Assembly: GCA_031772625.1 (NCBI GenBank)
Contig: CM062816.1
Location: forward strand, 833,070,071-833,134,070
Direction: 5' to 3'
Source: Pinus tabuliformis
Taxonomy: Eukaryota; Streptophyta; Pinopsida; Pinales; Pinaceae
DNA: 64,000 bases
The notes under the pieces were generated by a model. It did no database searches, was not told the DNA's origin, and saw only the letters and a list, made by a program, of their open reading frames with translations. This document shows, in pieces, positions 32,742 through 45,211 of this stretch (positions are counted from its first letter, which is position 1; every line of letters starts with the position of its first letter). The position numbers and the translations under genes were made by a program.

Positions 32742-35700
32742 TAGTCCTCCCCGCCAAAACGTTGCTTGTCCTCAAGCAACTGTAATGAAGGATGCTGAAG
32801 TATCTGCTCTCCCTCCCAAGTGGCATCCATATCCGGTAGGTTCTTCCATTTGATAAAAAAAATCCTTGCTAACCTTCTTCCGCAAGTGTCTCTCATGGGT
32901 GTCCAAAACAGCCTCTGGCTCCAGAACTAAGTGCCCCAAGTCATCCATGGGTGGTAGCTTTGTAGCTGCGGTCACCTGCTGCCCCTGTGCCTTTTTCATG
33001 CAAGACACATGAAAAATGTTGTGTACTTGGCTCCCCGGGGGTAGCTCCAGCTCATATGCTACCTCCCTGACTCTCCTAGTGACTCGGTATGACCCATAGA
33101 AGTGAGGCTTGAGCTTCTCGACCCCCTTCTGCTTGAGTGATGATTGTTTATATGGCTGGAGTGTCAAGAAGACTAAATCTCCAACCTCAAATTGCCTCTC
33201 CATTTTGCATAGAACTTCTGCTGGTTTTGCGCAGTCTGCAGGTTATCTTTGAGACCCTGCAAGATATCTTGGCTCTCTTGTATCCAATCCTTAGCCCTAA
33301 GGGCCTTGCTGTCTCCTAACATCACGTCAGCAAAAGATAATCATACAAGGCTCTGAAGGAGGACATACCTATTGACATGTGGTATGTGATGTTGAAGCAA
33401 TACTTGCCCATGTGCAACCACCGTATCCATGCACGCTGCTGGCCCGTCACGTAGTTACGTAGGTAAGCCTCCAGACATTTGTTGATCAACTCCGTTTGCC
33501 CATCAGTGTGGGGGTGATAACTGGTGCTCAGAGTGAGCTCTGTGCCCACTAGTCGAAACAACTACTGCTAAAATCCTCCCATGATCCTGCTGTCTTGATC
33601 ACTGACAATGGTGTTCAGGAGACCATGAAGTTGGAATACTTCCCTGAAAAACAATTCGGCCACTTGTGAGGTTGAGGATTGGGCTGGGATGGCGAAAATG
33701 CGTGGAAACTTCATCAATCGGTCTACCACCACGTATATGGAGTCCTTGCTTTGCACTTTGGGCAACCTAGTGATAAAATCCATCGACACCCTCTCCCACT
33801 TCCCCTCAAGAATAGGAAGAGGCTGTAGTAACTCAGCAGGGTGTGTCTGCTCCCCCTTGTTCCTTTGGCACGTGTCACACTCTCGGACATGCCTCAGAAT
33901 ATCATCCTTAAGGCCCTTCCATGCAAAGCACTCCCTTATGGTCTTGTATGTCTTGGTAAACCCTTGTTGCCTTGATAAAGGTGAGTCATGGGATGCTTGC
34001 ATCATCTTCCCCTTCAATTGGGAGCTGGGTACTAAATAAATCCAGTCTTTGAAGTAAATCACCTCGTTCATCACCTTGTAGCACTCATCCACCACTATAC
34101 CGTCAAGGACCTCACATGTAAAACGGTCCTTGGAATACTCCACAAACAACTATGCCCTGCAATCAGGTGCAATGCTCATCGACGAAAGGGTAGCTGGCCT
34201 CCTGGACAACACATCGGATACCACGTTGTGCTTCCCTTTGACATACTCAATGTCAAGGTCGTATGCCGGGAGCTTGCTCACCCACTTTTGTTGCCTCTCC
34301 TGCGACTGCTTTTGTTCCAAGAAGAATTTGAGAATGTTGTGATCTGTTTTGACTTGAAACCCGTTTCCCACCAAGTACCACCTGAACTTGGCTAGCGCAT
34401 GCATGATGGCTAGCATCTCCTTATCGTAAATGGAGTACAACCTCTAGTGAGGCAGTAGCTTCAGGTTCTCGAAAGCTATCGGGTGTCTCCCTTGCATCAA
34501 GACTACTACTACACCCTCCCCTGATGCATCACAATCAAGCACAAAGGGTTGTGTGAAATCGGGGAGTGCCAACACCGGGCACTTGCTCATGCCCTATTTG
34601 AGGTGCTTAAAAGCCTCCCGCGCCCCATCTGTCCACTAAAACACCCCCTTCTTGGTCAAATCAGTGAGGGGAGTTGCTAGCTGCGAGAAGCCCTTCACGA
34701 GCCTCCGGTAGTAGGTACAGATGCCCACAAAACTCCTCAACTCTGTCACATTCCAGGGCTTTGGCCAATCTCGGATGGCCCTGATCTTCTCCTCATGGAC
34801 TCTCACACTGTTCTCACCAATAATGTGCCCTAGATAGAGTGTGTCCGTCAAATCGAACTCACTTGGACAACGGAGCGTAAAACTGCTGCTCCTCCAAAAT
34901 GCGCAACACTATCTCTAAATGATGCAAGTGTTCCTCCCAGGTCCGACTGTAGATCAATATATCATCGAAGAACACCAATACGAACTTTTGCAACTGCCCA
35001 CGAAACACGTGGTTCATGCAAGATTGGAAGGTCGTTGGTATGAATGTCAACCCGGAGGACATAACCAAGAACTCGAAGTGCCCATAATGGCACCTGAAAG
35101 CTGTCTTAGGGACATCCTGGTCCCTCAACCTGATCTGATGGTACCGCGAACGCAAATCAATCTTGGAGAAGAACTTAGCCCCCCTTAGCGCGTCCATCAA
35201 CTCATCTATGTGTGGGATGGGGTAATGATTCTTCATGGTCCTCTTCTTGAGGGCCAAGTAATCTATGCACGTGCGTAAGGACCCATCCTTCTTCTTCACC
35301 AAGACAACTGATGAAGCAAAAGGGTTGGAACTAGGCCTGATGTGCCCAAGTGCCAACAACTCGTGAATGGCCCTCTTAATCTCATCCATGTATGCCTTGT
35401 AATGTCTGTAAGGTGTTGTGATCACTACTTGTACCCTCGACTCCAACTCAATAGTATGCTCAAAACCCTGTTTAGGTGGTTGCCCGGGCGTTATGTCTCT
35501 AAACACCACTTGGTACGTGTCCAAGATAGTGTGTATGTTTGGGTGTGGAGGCTTGGGCTGACCCCTAGCCTCAGAAATCCTCAACTCCAATGCCCACTCA
35601 GTATCATCATGCCTCAGATTAACCTCCATCCTTTAGGCCGAAACAGTTTGTGGAGGGTGAGAATGCATACTCCTCAGCTAAACCAATTTGCCATCTGACC

Positions 35701-36866
35701 TTGTGAATCCATCTCCAACTTCCTCCAATCTGTAGTGACTCGGCCAAGCGAATAGAGCCATTGAACATCCATCACCACGTTGGTGTCCGACACATGTACC
35801 ACAAAGAAGTGGTTTGTCATTGAATAGCTCCCCATGGTGACTGTCAAGGCGGGAAGATAGTGAGTGCACTGCATAGTTCTATCTCCTGACACAAGAACCG
35901 AAAATCCCTCAAACACGGTTGTAATGTCCCTCCTCTAAACCATATGTGTGCATGGATGAAGTTGTGGGTAGCCCCACTGTCCACAAAAACTGAAACAAGC
36001 TGCCTCTGATCCTCAAGGTCAAAAACTTGGGTACCATTCGCAAAGATGCAAGGACCCCTCCTGCTGGTGCGAAAGGAGCTCCCCTTAGTGGTGGTGGTGG
36101 TGGTCCCCTCTCCACACGTGCTATGCTGCCATCTCCACCCACTTCCAGCTCTACATCATCCTCCAGGTCACTATCGGAAAATACCTCAATGTAATGGGCC
36201 TTTCCTGCCGTGCATCTATGGGCCTATGCCCATGGTTTTTGACAAGTGAAACACAACTTCCTCCTCCGGAGGTCTCTCCTATTCTCCTCATCTAGTTGCC
36301 CTTGCCCCTGGTTGGCTTTCAGTGGTCGAGCCCTCGTGTCTTTTCCCCTCTGTTGGAATCCCTGTCTAAGTGGTAACGGTGCTCTAGCCCTGGGTAGGGC
36401 ATCCTGTAGATCTCGTGCCCTCCCTACTGCGTTCTGTAAGGTAGTGGGCCTGTTGGACCTCACCAATCCCTTAAATGGCTTTGCTAGCCCCTCCTCAAAC
36501 ATGAAGACACTCCTGGCCTCTGATAGATCAGGTACTATAAATGACAACCTCAGAAACTTTGAGATGTAAGCCTCAATGCTTCTCGTCTGTTTGAACCTTG
36601 TTAGCTCCCCAATGCTCCTTTGGGTCTCTCCTCTCGAAACGCTCCAACACCCTCGTAGTCAAATCCTCGTAGGTTTCCACTTTGGCATGCCCCATTGTAG
36701 TTAGCCCATGGAACCACCAGTCGTGGGCTTCCCCTTCTAAATGCAAAGTGGCAATTTTAATTGCCTCTCCTTCTGTCTTCTGATTAAGTTGGAAGTAGAC
36801 ATACAACTTCTCAACCCATTCTTTCGCTGAGCTCTTGGACGACCCATTGAAAATCGGGAGGAACAA
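32742..36866 (-). pseudogene. Gypsy-2 gag-pol, broken
   Basis: On the minus strand, gag (36866 to about 36190) has GEAHDWWFHGL, a LERFERRDPKE segment and a zinc knuckle CFTCQKPWA with a stop inside it. Protease-like sequence is at 35916-35674. RT (35629-34636) shows HYPIPHIDELMD, FSKIDLRSRYHQIRL and catalytic FFDDILIYS. RNase H ends VSDVLSRRP (34150). Integrase (34149-33322) has CDTCQRNKGE, VSMDFITRLP and TSYHPHTDGQTE. The tail has LKPHFYGSYRV, then in a shifted frame WKNLPDMDATWEGE, a chromodomain-like end. Stops or shifts separate nearly every domain. Domain order and tail define a chromovirus distinct in sequence from Gypsy-1. Confidence 0.9.
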
Positions 36867-37493
36867 TCTCCCTGTGGTGCAAAGTAAATCGGTGCCATGA
36901 GTGCAGCTTCCGCCACCTTGTCCCTTTCCCTTGTTATTACCTTTCCGCTAACAAAAGTCCCTGAAGGTAATGGCCTCTCTAAAATCAGGCCCATAGGACT
37001 GATACTCCACAAAATAGTCCCCCATGGGAATCTGCTCTTGTGCTTGCGACCCTCCAACACCAGATGCTATAAATGTGGGAATATTGGACCTGGGTGGTGT
37101 GCTGGGAATGAGGGGTGCGTTGGGGCCATGACCCCCTTGGTGATGCAAAGTACCAAAGCCCTCACCAATTTGGAATTCCCCTTGAATCCCTTTGCCCCTG
37201 TTGTTACTGCAATTTTGTTGCCTCAACTCCTCAATACCTTTAGACAAATCTTGCACAACCTTGAGAAGATGTTGGGCAAACTACTCCTCTTTACTCCTTC
37301 TGTCTCCCTTATTATCCCCCATGTTTGGCCTTTCGACCTCTGGTTCAACTATCACTGGATCTGGGGTAATTTGTAGCTGCCTCTCTCTGCTTCTATACCT
37401 CTGCCTCCTGTAAGCTACGTTTTGTTGGCCATCTGGTGTCATAGGCTGATGCTGCTCCCCACACGCTGAGCTAAGACTATGAGCTTTGATACC
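36867..37493 (-). pseudogene. Gypsy-2 gag N-terminal region and leader
   Basis: The minus-strand frame 37256-36948 (MQDLSKGIEELRQQNC, glycine/proline-rich) is the probable N-terminal part of gag, out of frame with the main gag part. The primer-binding site TGGTATCAAAGCTC lies just inside the 5' LTR. Confidence 0.6.
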
Positions 37494-38468
37494 ACTTTAA
37501 GTTCCCTAAGGAAAATTTACTGTAATAAACAAAGCATTCATAGAGAACAACACAAAAAATTTGCCCACAAATCAGAAAACGAAATAGAGCCAAAAACTGC
37601 ATTGTTGAGCCATTTTATTGATAAAACATGAGGTTACAATGGGTGCTTGGAAAGTATGCACCTGGTCTTTCCCAAGGCAAGGTAGCTAATCCCAAGTGAT
37701 GAAGGTGAATTCCCCCAAGCGTATTGGGTGATCTTCCTTTGGATTTGTGCTGAAATGCCTAGAAAATGAGTTACTGGCTATGAAGAATAGTTGCAAGGAC
37801 CTCCTCCGGTGCTTAGAATATTCTGGGAAATTAACACCGGGTTCTCCACCAAATACCCAGAAAAACCCACGAAGGAATTGGCCAAATGTTGACTTCGAAA
37901 ATTCGGCCCAATTTCCCTCAATGGCACTACTATTGGGTAATTCGACCCACCTGATAATCCTGCTGTTGAATGCCCCCAAAATCACTGCAATCACTAACAA
38001 ATCTCCTCCCCGAACTCCTCCCCAAGTTTCAGCCCAAAATTCCCTACTCTCCTCAACCCCCACGTGTGACACCTTCAAGGATTGTTTGGTGCCTGCGCTG
38101 CTGCTACTGGAACTTCCCCACACTCACACTTCGTTGCCCCTGGATTGAACTGGAAAGGATGAGACTCCCTCCTTGGGTTGACACTTGAAGTCCACTGAAG
38201 CAAGGGGTGAGATTTCCGCTTGGAAACCTCTTGTGCTCAACATCACCTGTAGACTTGGCTTCAACTCAAGTGTGCTAGTCTAAGTGAAAACTCAAAAAAT
38301 CATGAATGACCAAGAATGATTGTCTCCTCCTTTGTTTGGGCTTCCCTTTACTCAAAAATTCGTGTCGGGCCCCTAAACCTACATTTCCTAAGTGCAAGTG
38401 CAAATTTATCCAAAATTGGGCAAAATTGATATTTCTCCTTAGCAATGTCGCTAAGTGGGAATATCTCA
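37494..38468 (-). repeat. Gypsy-2 5' LTR
   Basis: About 975 bp, matching the other LTR along its length (GAGCCATTTTATTGATAAAAC, GTGCTTGGAA, CCCAAGGCAAGGTAGCTAAT). The 3' LTR carries an extra stretch near 32480-32610 missing here, so the copies differ by an indel as well as substitutions. Confidence 0.88.
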
Positions 38469-40410
38469 ACATTCTATGAGAGCGAACTTGAACTAGCTTA
38501 GGAGGATGCAAAGAATATGCATCTTATGGCGAAGTGTGTAATGGGGTCGAACAAAGAGTTCATTGTTTAGATCCATGAAGTGTTCAGGATAGAAGGCCAT
38601 ATTTAGATGTAACTTACCTTGACTTTTTATCCAAGTGAACCATCCAAAATGCTTGTAGATATCATTTTGGATAATCCTGTTCGTGTCATGTCTGGTAAGT
38701 AAGAGGTATCATGGTGTAGCAAGGGAGTATCCAAATGGAGGAAGGTGGTCTGTTGTAATACCAACAAATGTAAGAAGGTCTAAGATCCCAACATACCAGC
38801 TATGAGAGTAATTTAGAGGATTGGCTAATGAATAGTAGGCCAAGTATGGATAATGGTCGAATGCCTTCACCTAGTCAGCAAAACTCTGAATGTGCTTCCA
38901 TAATGACATTAGACCAAACACTAACTCAAGCTGTAAGGGCCAAGCACCAATCTTTGTAAGGTTTATGGTTGAGGGATTGTCTACTTGCATCTAATCATGT
39001 GGCGAAGGAGGATGATATGTACTTTCTTTCTAAGGACCAATCATACTTGAGAACCATGTCCCAAACTTTGAAACCATATAAAATTGTGGGTTAGGAAAGG
39101 GGTCTCCATGAGAGACATCTTAGATAATATGTATTGAAAATGGTTTTGGAAACATTGCCTCTAAGTGAAGGCCAAGGATTTGTACCTCTTGTTGGCTTAG
39201 GGTTGAAGTGTGTGCCATAGATTAAAGTGAGGTCTTGTGAATTGCACCCCCAAACAGGTATAGGAGGTAGTGATCTCAGTGTCGTCTCCTCTGAAAAAGA
39301 AATGGTGATCAAAGAGGGCATTTGTCAACTTGTTGAAAATCATGGCCTTGGTTTTACCTAAGTTGACCATCCACTAACAAATATCACAAGAAAAAGGCTA
39401 GGGAATTTAGTTGTCTCTACAATTCCTAGGTAGATGAGTCTAAGGGATCACATTATCAATGGAAAGTAGAATAAACATAATGACCTGGTGGAGATGCACC
39501 CATTTCTGTCTTGGATATGCTCATGTAAGAAGGGCTCTAGGTTGTTGATGTAGATCCCAAATAATGTGATGGATAGGGGGCATTCTTGTTTGACTCCAAC
39601 AATATTATTTATACAATTCGATGCCTCATGGGATGTGTGGAGATGACTAGGGACTTAATTATATTGGTGCATGATGACAATCAATAATGTCTTTGAAATA
39701 CCAATGTCTCAAAGCATATAGAAGAAAATCTCTTGGGGGACTAAGTCAAATGGCTTTCGAAAGTCCACAAAACAACAATAAATTTTTGAAGAGTGATGCC
39801 CAGCCTCTTTTACAATGACTTAGAGCATAATGATGTGATTAATGATCCAATGTGTAGTTCTAAATCAAGCTTGTCCTCTAGCTTTATATTTCCTTTGCTT
39901 AAGCTTCATAGAGAGCCTCAAATGGAGCACTATTGTGTAGAGTTTTGGAAACATGTGGGCTACAATGATTTGTCCTATAATTGTTGGGATCAACACTAGA
40001 GTACGATTTGTGAATTGAGTGAATAATGTGATGTGACCAAAACTATGGAAAACAATAAAGGCGACATGGTTCAACAAATTGGAGAATTGATTATCCACAC
40101 TGATGTTTCTTGAAGAGTTCTACTTGGAACCCTAAGTCGTTTGTTGTTCTGCTAGTGTTCATCATCTAAACAACCTCTTGGATATCATGGTAGGAGAATA
40201 AGAGGTAAGAAAGGGGGTGGGGTGGAATGTAGAGTAGGCTCTGTATAGGGACATCATAAAGGGAGGAGATATGAGAGAACATGGATTTTGAGTTGATAGG
40301 GAGGAGGGGGATGTGAGGAAGATGGTGTGCTGGAATATTTTAGGGGAGTGGATGAGATAAGAACTTAACTCCTGTCTCCTTTGGGAGACGAAGAGATTCT
40401 TGTGATGGTA
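38469..40410 (-). pseudogene. RTE-like LINE reverse transcriptase remnant
   Basis: Minus-strand pieces in shifting frames read, in order: RTIIVAHMFPKLYTI-like and GQA-FR (about 40000-39860), CCFVDFRKPFDLVPQEIF (about 39775), GVKQECPLSITLFGIYINNL (about 39600), VNLGKTKAMIFN (about 39350), SYTCLGVQFTR (about 39250) and PTILYGFKVWD (about 39080). These are RT blocks of a non-LTR retrotransposon, closest to the plant RTE clade. The catalytic YADD block is decayed. It is 5'-truncated at Copia-3 and split by Gypsy-2. It would have copied LINE RNA by target-primed reverse transcription. Confidence 0.8.
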
Positions 40411-40416
40411 GGAAGC

Positions 40417-41725
40417 TGTTGACGGTGCTGGATACTGCCAACATATAGGGGGTTTCCCTGATGTGAATTGCCAATTAGACCTCAAACCATTTAGAGTAGG
40501 AGCCCCATCCGGAGTATCGACCTGGCCACCATAACTTAAGGTTCGCCTTGGTTTCAACGGATAACATAAGAGATTACATACATAAACCTTGAATAAGCAA
40601 GTACATTGACATTGTGAAACATCGATTACAATGTTTAAAAGGAGACCTTCACGATTAGGAGATGGGAATGAGTCTTTGGAAAGAAGTAATAATACTAACC
40701 TAAGAGAGACACACGAGAGCATGAAAAGATTCGTTAGCAAAATAGTTCACATAATGATTATTAAAGCGAATACAACACACATTCAACAAGATGAGTACCA
40801 AAGCCACCGAAATAGTTCAATTTCTCTAGTACATATGAACACAACATATACCGTAAACATCCCAAGAATAGTCCTAAAACATTCGCAATACATGCATGAA
40901 AATGTGTTGGCTCATTGAGCTTCAATTAGGTGAAAGATCCAAGTACACAGTTACAATGATGAGGTACTAGTTCCAGTAGTGGAACATTAAATCACTTCTT
41001 GCTTCTTCAAAGAATAGTTTTCTCTCTTATTGCCAGTAGAGAAGTCAAGACTAGCTCTCTAAACCTCAAGCCTCCAAAAGCCCCTTGCTTGAGTTATGAG
41101 GTTGCTTTTATAACAAGCGGAATGACTTTTCATATCCCCATCACTCTTGGACTACCCTCCTGACTCTTGGACTTCTAAACAACTCTTGAACTTCGAAATG
41201 ACTTTTGGACTTCTACAAATGACCTTTGGACTTCTCATAAAGACTTTTTTGTTCATATATGACTATGTGACTCTTCATGTTCCACATATGATTCTTGGAC
41301 TTCACACATTACATTTTGTCCTTTTCCTTGAAAATACATCATTACATTCCACATGATGATGTAGAATGACACATGAACATACATTGACTATTATGATGAC
41401 ACTTGGACAAGTTACAACTTGATAATGATGACATGGACTTCATGATGAGGTGTTAATGCCAAGCTGTGTTCCTTGCTGCTTCATCTTGCATTGTTGATGG
41501 TAGATCTGATCTATACTTCATCTTCATGGAATATCTACTTTGTCCTTCACCTTCACCCTTCAAAGGGTCTTTGATCAACATTGGAATCCTCTGAGTCATC
41601 ATGCCATGTCTTCTTTTTGTTTGGTCCATGATCTGCTTCATGTCTCCATGATAGCTCTCTTGGTCCTCCTTCTTTGTAGGTGTTTCTTTGTGCTTACTCC
41701 TTGCTATTTTCTTTGAGCCCTAACA
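40417..41725 (-). repeat. Copia-3 3' LTR
   Basis: On the minus strand it begins TGTTAGGGCTC (41725), right after a purine tract TTAGGAAGAGATT, and ends near TGTTGACGG (40417) read on plus. The minus-strand TATA box TATAAAAGC is near 41108. Degenerate repeats of a TGACTTTTGGACTTCT unit fill about 41120-41300. The outer boundary is approximate because no second LTR or TSD is present. Confidence 0.6.
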
Positions 41726-41734
41726 AATCTCTTC

Positions 41735-44205
41735 CTAACTTTTATCATCATCAACAAGATCAACAATATCAACTAAACTAAGCATGCTTCTAAGATATTC
41801 AAACTTCTTATTAGGAAGAGACTTTGTTAGTATATCAGGTACTTGATCATCTGCCGGGACATACTGTAGCTTCACAATCCCATTCTGCACCAAGTTCCTG
41901 GTGTAGTGGAACTTATTGTTGATATGATTCGTCCTAGCATGAAACACGGGATCTCCAGACATCTTGATGCAACTTTGATTATCACAGTTTATCGCAGTAG
42001 GATCCAAAGGCTTCTCGAACAAATCTGTCAGAAACTTCCTCAACCATACAACCTTCTTTCCTACTTCACATGCATCCACATAGTCTACTTCAACACTACT
42101 CAAAGCAACGAGATCTTGCTTTCTACTTATCCATGAGATCATGGCAAATCCCAAACTGTCCACCTGGTGTGCTTCTTCCATCGGTCTCATTGCCACCCAA
42201 TGAGACTCTTTGAAGCCAATCAACTTGACTTCCTTGCTATCATACTTTAGGCAGTGATGTACAATGCCACGAAGATATCTCAATATATGCTTGTTAGCTA
42301 TCTAGTGATCATGACGAGGCTCCAATTGAAACTGCGTGAGAATGTTCACAACAAAGCATATATTCGGCCTAGCATTTACCAGACACATCAGAGAACCCAC
42401 CAATGGACGATAGGATCTACGAGACTTGAGTCAGAGCTTCTCAACTTCTTGAGATTGGTGATCATAGGAGTAGTCATGGGCTCGGAATCCATCATCCCAA
42501 ATTTCTGCAACAACTTGATGATATACTTTCCTTGCCCCAAATATATCTCCCCAGGCTTTTGCCATACTTCCAGACTTAGGTAATAGTGCATCAGTCCTAG
42601 ATCCTTCATGTCAAATTCGACTGCGAGCATCTTCTTGCATTCTTGTATCCTTCTCTCCACACCTGTAATGAATAAATGATCCACACATAGTAGAATAATG
42701 ACTGGCTTATTCTCCACAACCTTGATGTAGAGATTTGGATCAACAAAACTCTTTACGAACCAAATTCTTAGAAGGTATGCATCTATTCTTGCATAGCATG
42801 CCCTAGGAGCTTGCTACAAACCATGTAGGGCCTTCTCGAGTCTACAAACATGAGTATCTTTGCTATGTCTCAGAAATGTTGTCTTCACATCCATTTGATG
42901 GATATTCCATCCCATTGTAGCATCTAATGAAACCAAAGATCTAATGGTAGTATACCTTGTAGTGGGTGCAAATATTTCTTCATAATCTATGCCTTCCTTT
43001 TGAGAGAAACTCCTTGCAACAAATCTAGCTTTGTATTTGTCTATACTTCCATCAACAACGTGCTTGATCTTGTAGATCCATTTGGAGGTGACAAGTTCTA
43101 GGAACGATTTCCTAAACCCCATTTTTCATGATGGATTGATATTCCTCCTGCATTGCCTTCTTCCATACTTCTCGATGAGCAACTTTTTCAAATGTAGATG
43201 GTTTAGCTTCAATCAATTTTATCATATATGCAGCATATCCAAAATATCTTTTTGGCCTTTTACTTTCTCTAAAGGTTCCTTTTGTAGCTCCATATCCTTC
43301 AACACCTTCAAGAGTAGCTTTTAACCAATTTGGCTACTTGTGTTTGATATGATCACACGTTGAATAAGCTCACTTGGTCTTTCTTCTTCTTCTTGAATTG
43401 TAGATGGATTGTCGTGTCATACTTCTTCTTCGATTATAGGTAGATCTTCGTCATTGGAATCAATAGGAATGTCCTTGGATCTTTTGTAGGCACGATTTTC
43501 ATCAAATATAACGTCCCTGTTTACTTCAATATGTCTTCTTTCCTTGATGTAGATTCTATATGCCTTTGCGGAGAGACTATAGCCAACAAAAATCCCTTTG
43601 ATGCTTGTAGAATCTAACTTCTTTCATTTGTCCTTTGGAATGTGGATATAGGCAGGACTCCCAAAGATTTGGAGATGGTCCACACTTGGCTTCTTCCCTG
43701 TGAATGCTTCGTCAGGTGCCATATTTTCAAGAATTCTATGAGGACTTCTATTTTGAATATATACTGCTGTCATTGCTGCTTCTCCCCATAGAAATTTTGG
43801 TGAGTCTTGATCAAGGAGCATTGCTTGTATACCTTCAATTGTCCTATTCTTTCTTTCGGCCACTCTATTTTTTTCGGGATAGTAGGGCACAATAAGCTCA
43901 TACTTCTTTACAATATGCAATCAATTCTTTAGAAGTGTATTCCCCACCATTGTTAAATCTCAAAGTCTTCATTTTTCTTTCGGTTAGGGTTTCCACTTCA
44001 TATATAAACTCCTTGAATTTTTCAAATACTTCATCCTTTTTCTTGAGATGGTAGAGCCATGTGTTTCTAGAGTGAGCATCAATGAATGTCACATAGTAAA
44101 GATGACCTCAAAGTGATTTTTCAGACATATGCCCACACACATCAGAATGAATGAGGTCTAATGATGAGCATGATGGAAAGAGGGAGCTGCAAGAACCGTG
44201 ATGAC
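41735..44205 (-). pseudogene. Copia-3 pol: integrase, RT, RNase H (5'-truncated)
   Basis: The minus strand reads, from the right edge: LDLIHSDVCGHMSEKSL, FIDAHSRNTWLYHLKKKDEV, VPYYPEKNRVAERKN and FGSPAYIHIPKDK (integrase, 44205-43620). Next are WIYKIKHVVDGS, HQMDVKTTFL and LCVDHLFITG where VDD is expected (RT, 43122-42388). Last are the RNase H blocks ISWISRKQDLVALSSVEVDYV and DQVPDILTKSLP (42283-41735). gag, protease and the 5' LTR are missing; the element stops abruptly at 44205 against another Copia fragment. The catalytic YVDD is degraded to CVDH, so it is inactive. Confidence 0.88.
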
Positions 44206-45211
44206 TTTGAAGTTTACATTAATGATTGAATGATGACCTTGTTGCCATATGAATGAATGAAGATCTTTGATGATATTATGATGCAAAAAACCTGTGTAGT
44301 TGGAAGAATAAAGTTGTTGATCTCCCTATGTTGAAAGGGAGCTTGATGGACAAAATTATAAATTCACCGTAGTTAAGAGAGAGAACATGATCTTGGAAAA
44401 TATCTTTAAGGAGAGAATGATATCAAAGAATAGCTAAGGCATTGCTGATGGTTGGTATTAATGTGTCAAAGATTCAGTTGTTTTGGGAAGTGTTGAGGCT
44501 GAGTTTGGCGCTGTTTGAGAAGATTGGAAAAGGAAGCTTCTGTTGAGATTTGTTTGATATTATGATGAATTGAGCAGCGTGAGAATGGTTGAGGACCCTA
44601 GAGATTGTGCTAGAATATTGATAATAAGAACCAATATATTGAAAATGTTTGGGGTCATGGGCTACCATAGTTTCAGATGAATGAAAAAGTAGTTGGTGTG
44701 TTGATCTCTCTCTGAGAAGTTTGAATATTTGATGAAGCATGCTTATTTTGGTGGATATCTCTGATTTGGTTGAGAGGGAGAGATGAGTACCATAAATTGC
44801 CCGTATGATGGTACTTGGGGGGACATCTTGGCTTGGTTCGTGTTGAGATATCAGTTATAATTTGGCCTTGATGATGTCTAGACCCCGATGTGGGAGGGTA
44901 TCTTGGACTTATGGAGCTCTGTTTTAGTTTTTGACCTTGATGATACCTAGATCCCTGTTAGGGTTTGTGTCTTGGCATGGAGGCCTAGATGGTATCTATA
45001 TCCAGTTGGATTGATACCAAAGTTGTAGCCTGATGGTGCCTATAGTGGCAAGTTGCCTTGATGACACCTTAGTCCTTGTTGGGAGGATACCTTGGTAGTT
45101 TTGGTATCCCTAGCATTTCGTATGTTGTTGTACTCTTCTTAGAACATTTCAAATTGAGGTCAACCTTGTACCCGCTGAACAACTATGAATACCTGCCTAG
45201 TTAAGAGGGAG
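44206..45211 (+). other. Copia 3' internal fragment (Copia-5-like family)
   Basis: Non-coding sequence ending GAATACCTGCCTAGTTAAGAGGGAG, almost identical to the end of the Copia-5 internal region at 61065-61091, so it is the 3' end of a related element's interior. It contains loosely repeated TTGATGATACCTAGATCCC units around 44860-45110. No protein is recognisable. Confidence 0.7.

Larger units (their letters stand above)
30064..38468 (-). mobile_element. Gypsy-2: Ty3/Gypsy chromovirus, minus strand
   Basis: The left LTR starts TGTGATATCCC (30064) and the right LTR ends GGGAATATCTCA (38468). Flanks GCATT and ACATT are TSDs with one mismatch. On the minus strand a primer-binding site TGGTATCAAAGC lies at about 37491-37480, and a purine tract GGCGGGGAGGACTA precedes the 3' LTR near 32750. 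Coding order is gag, protease, RT, RNase H, integrase and a chromodomain-like end. A solo LTR is inserted in the 3' LTR. The element interrupts an RTE LINE. All frames are broken. Confidence 0.92.
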
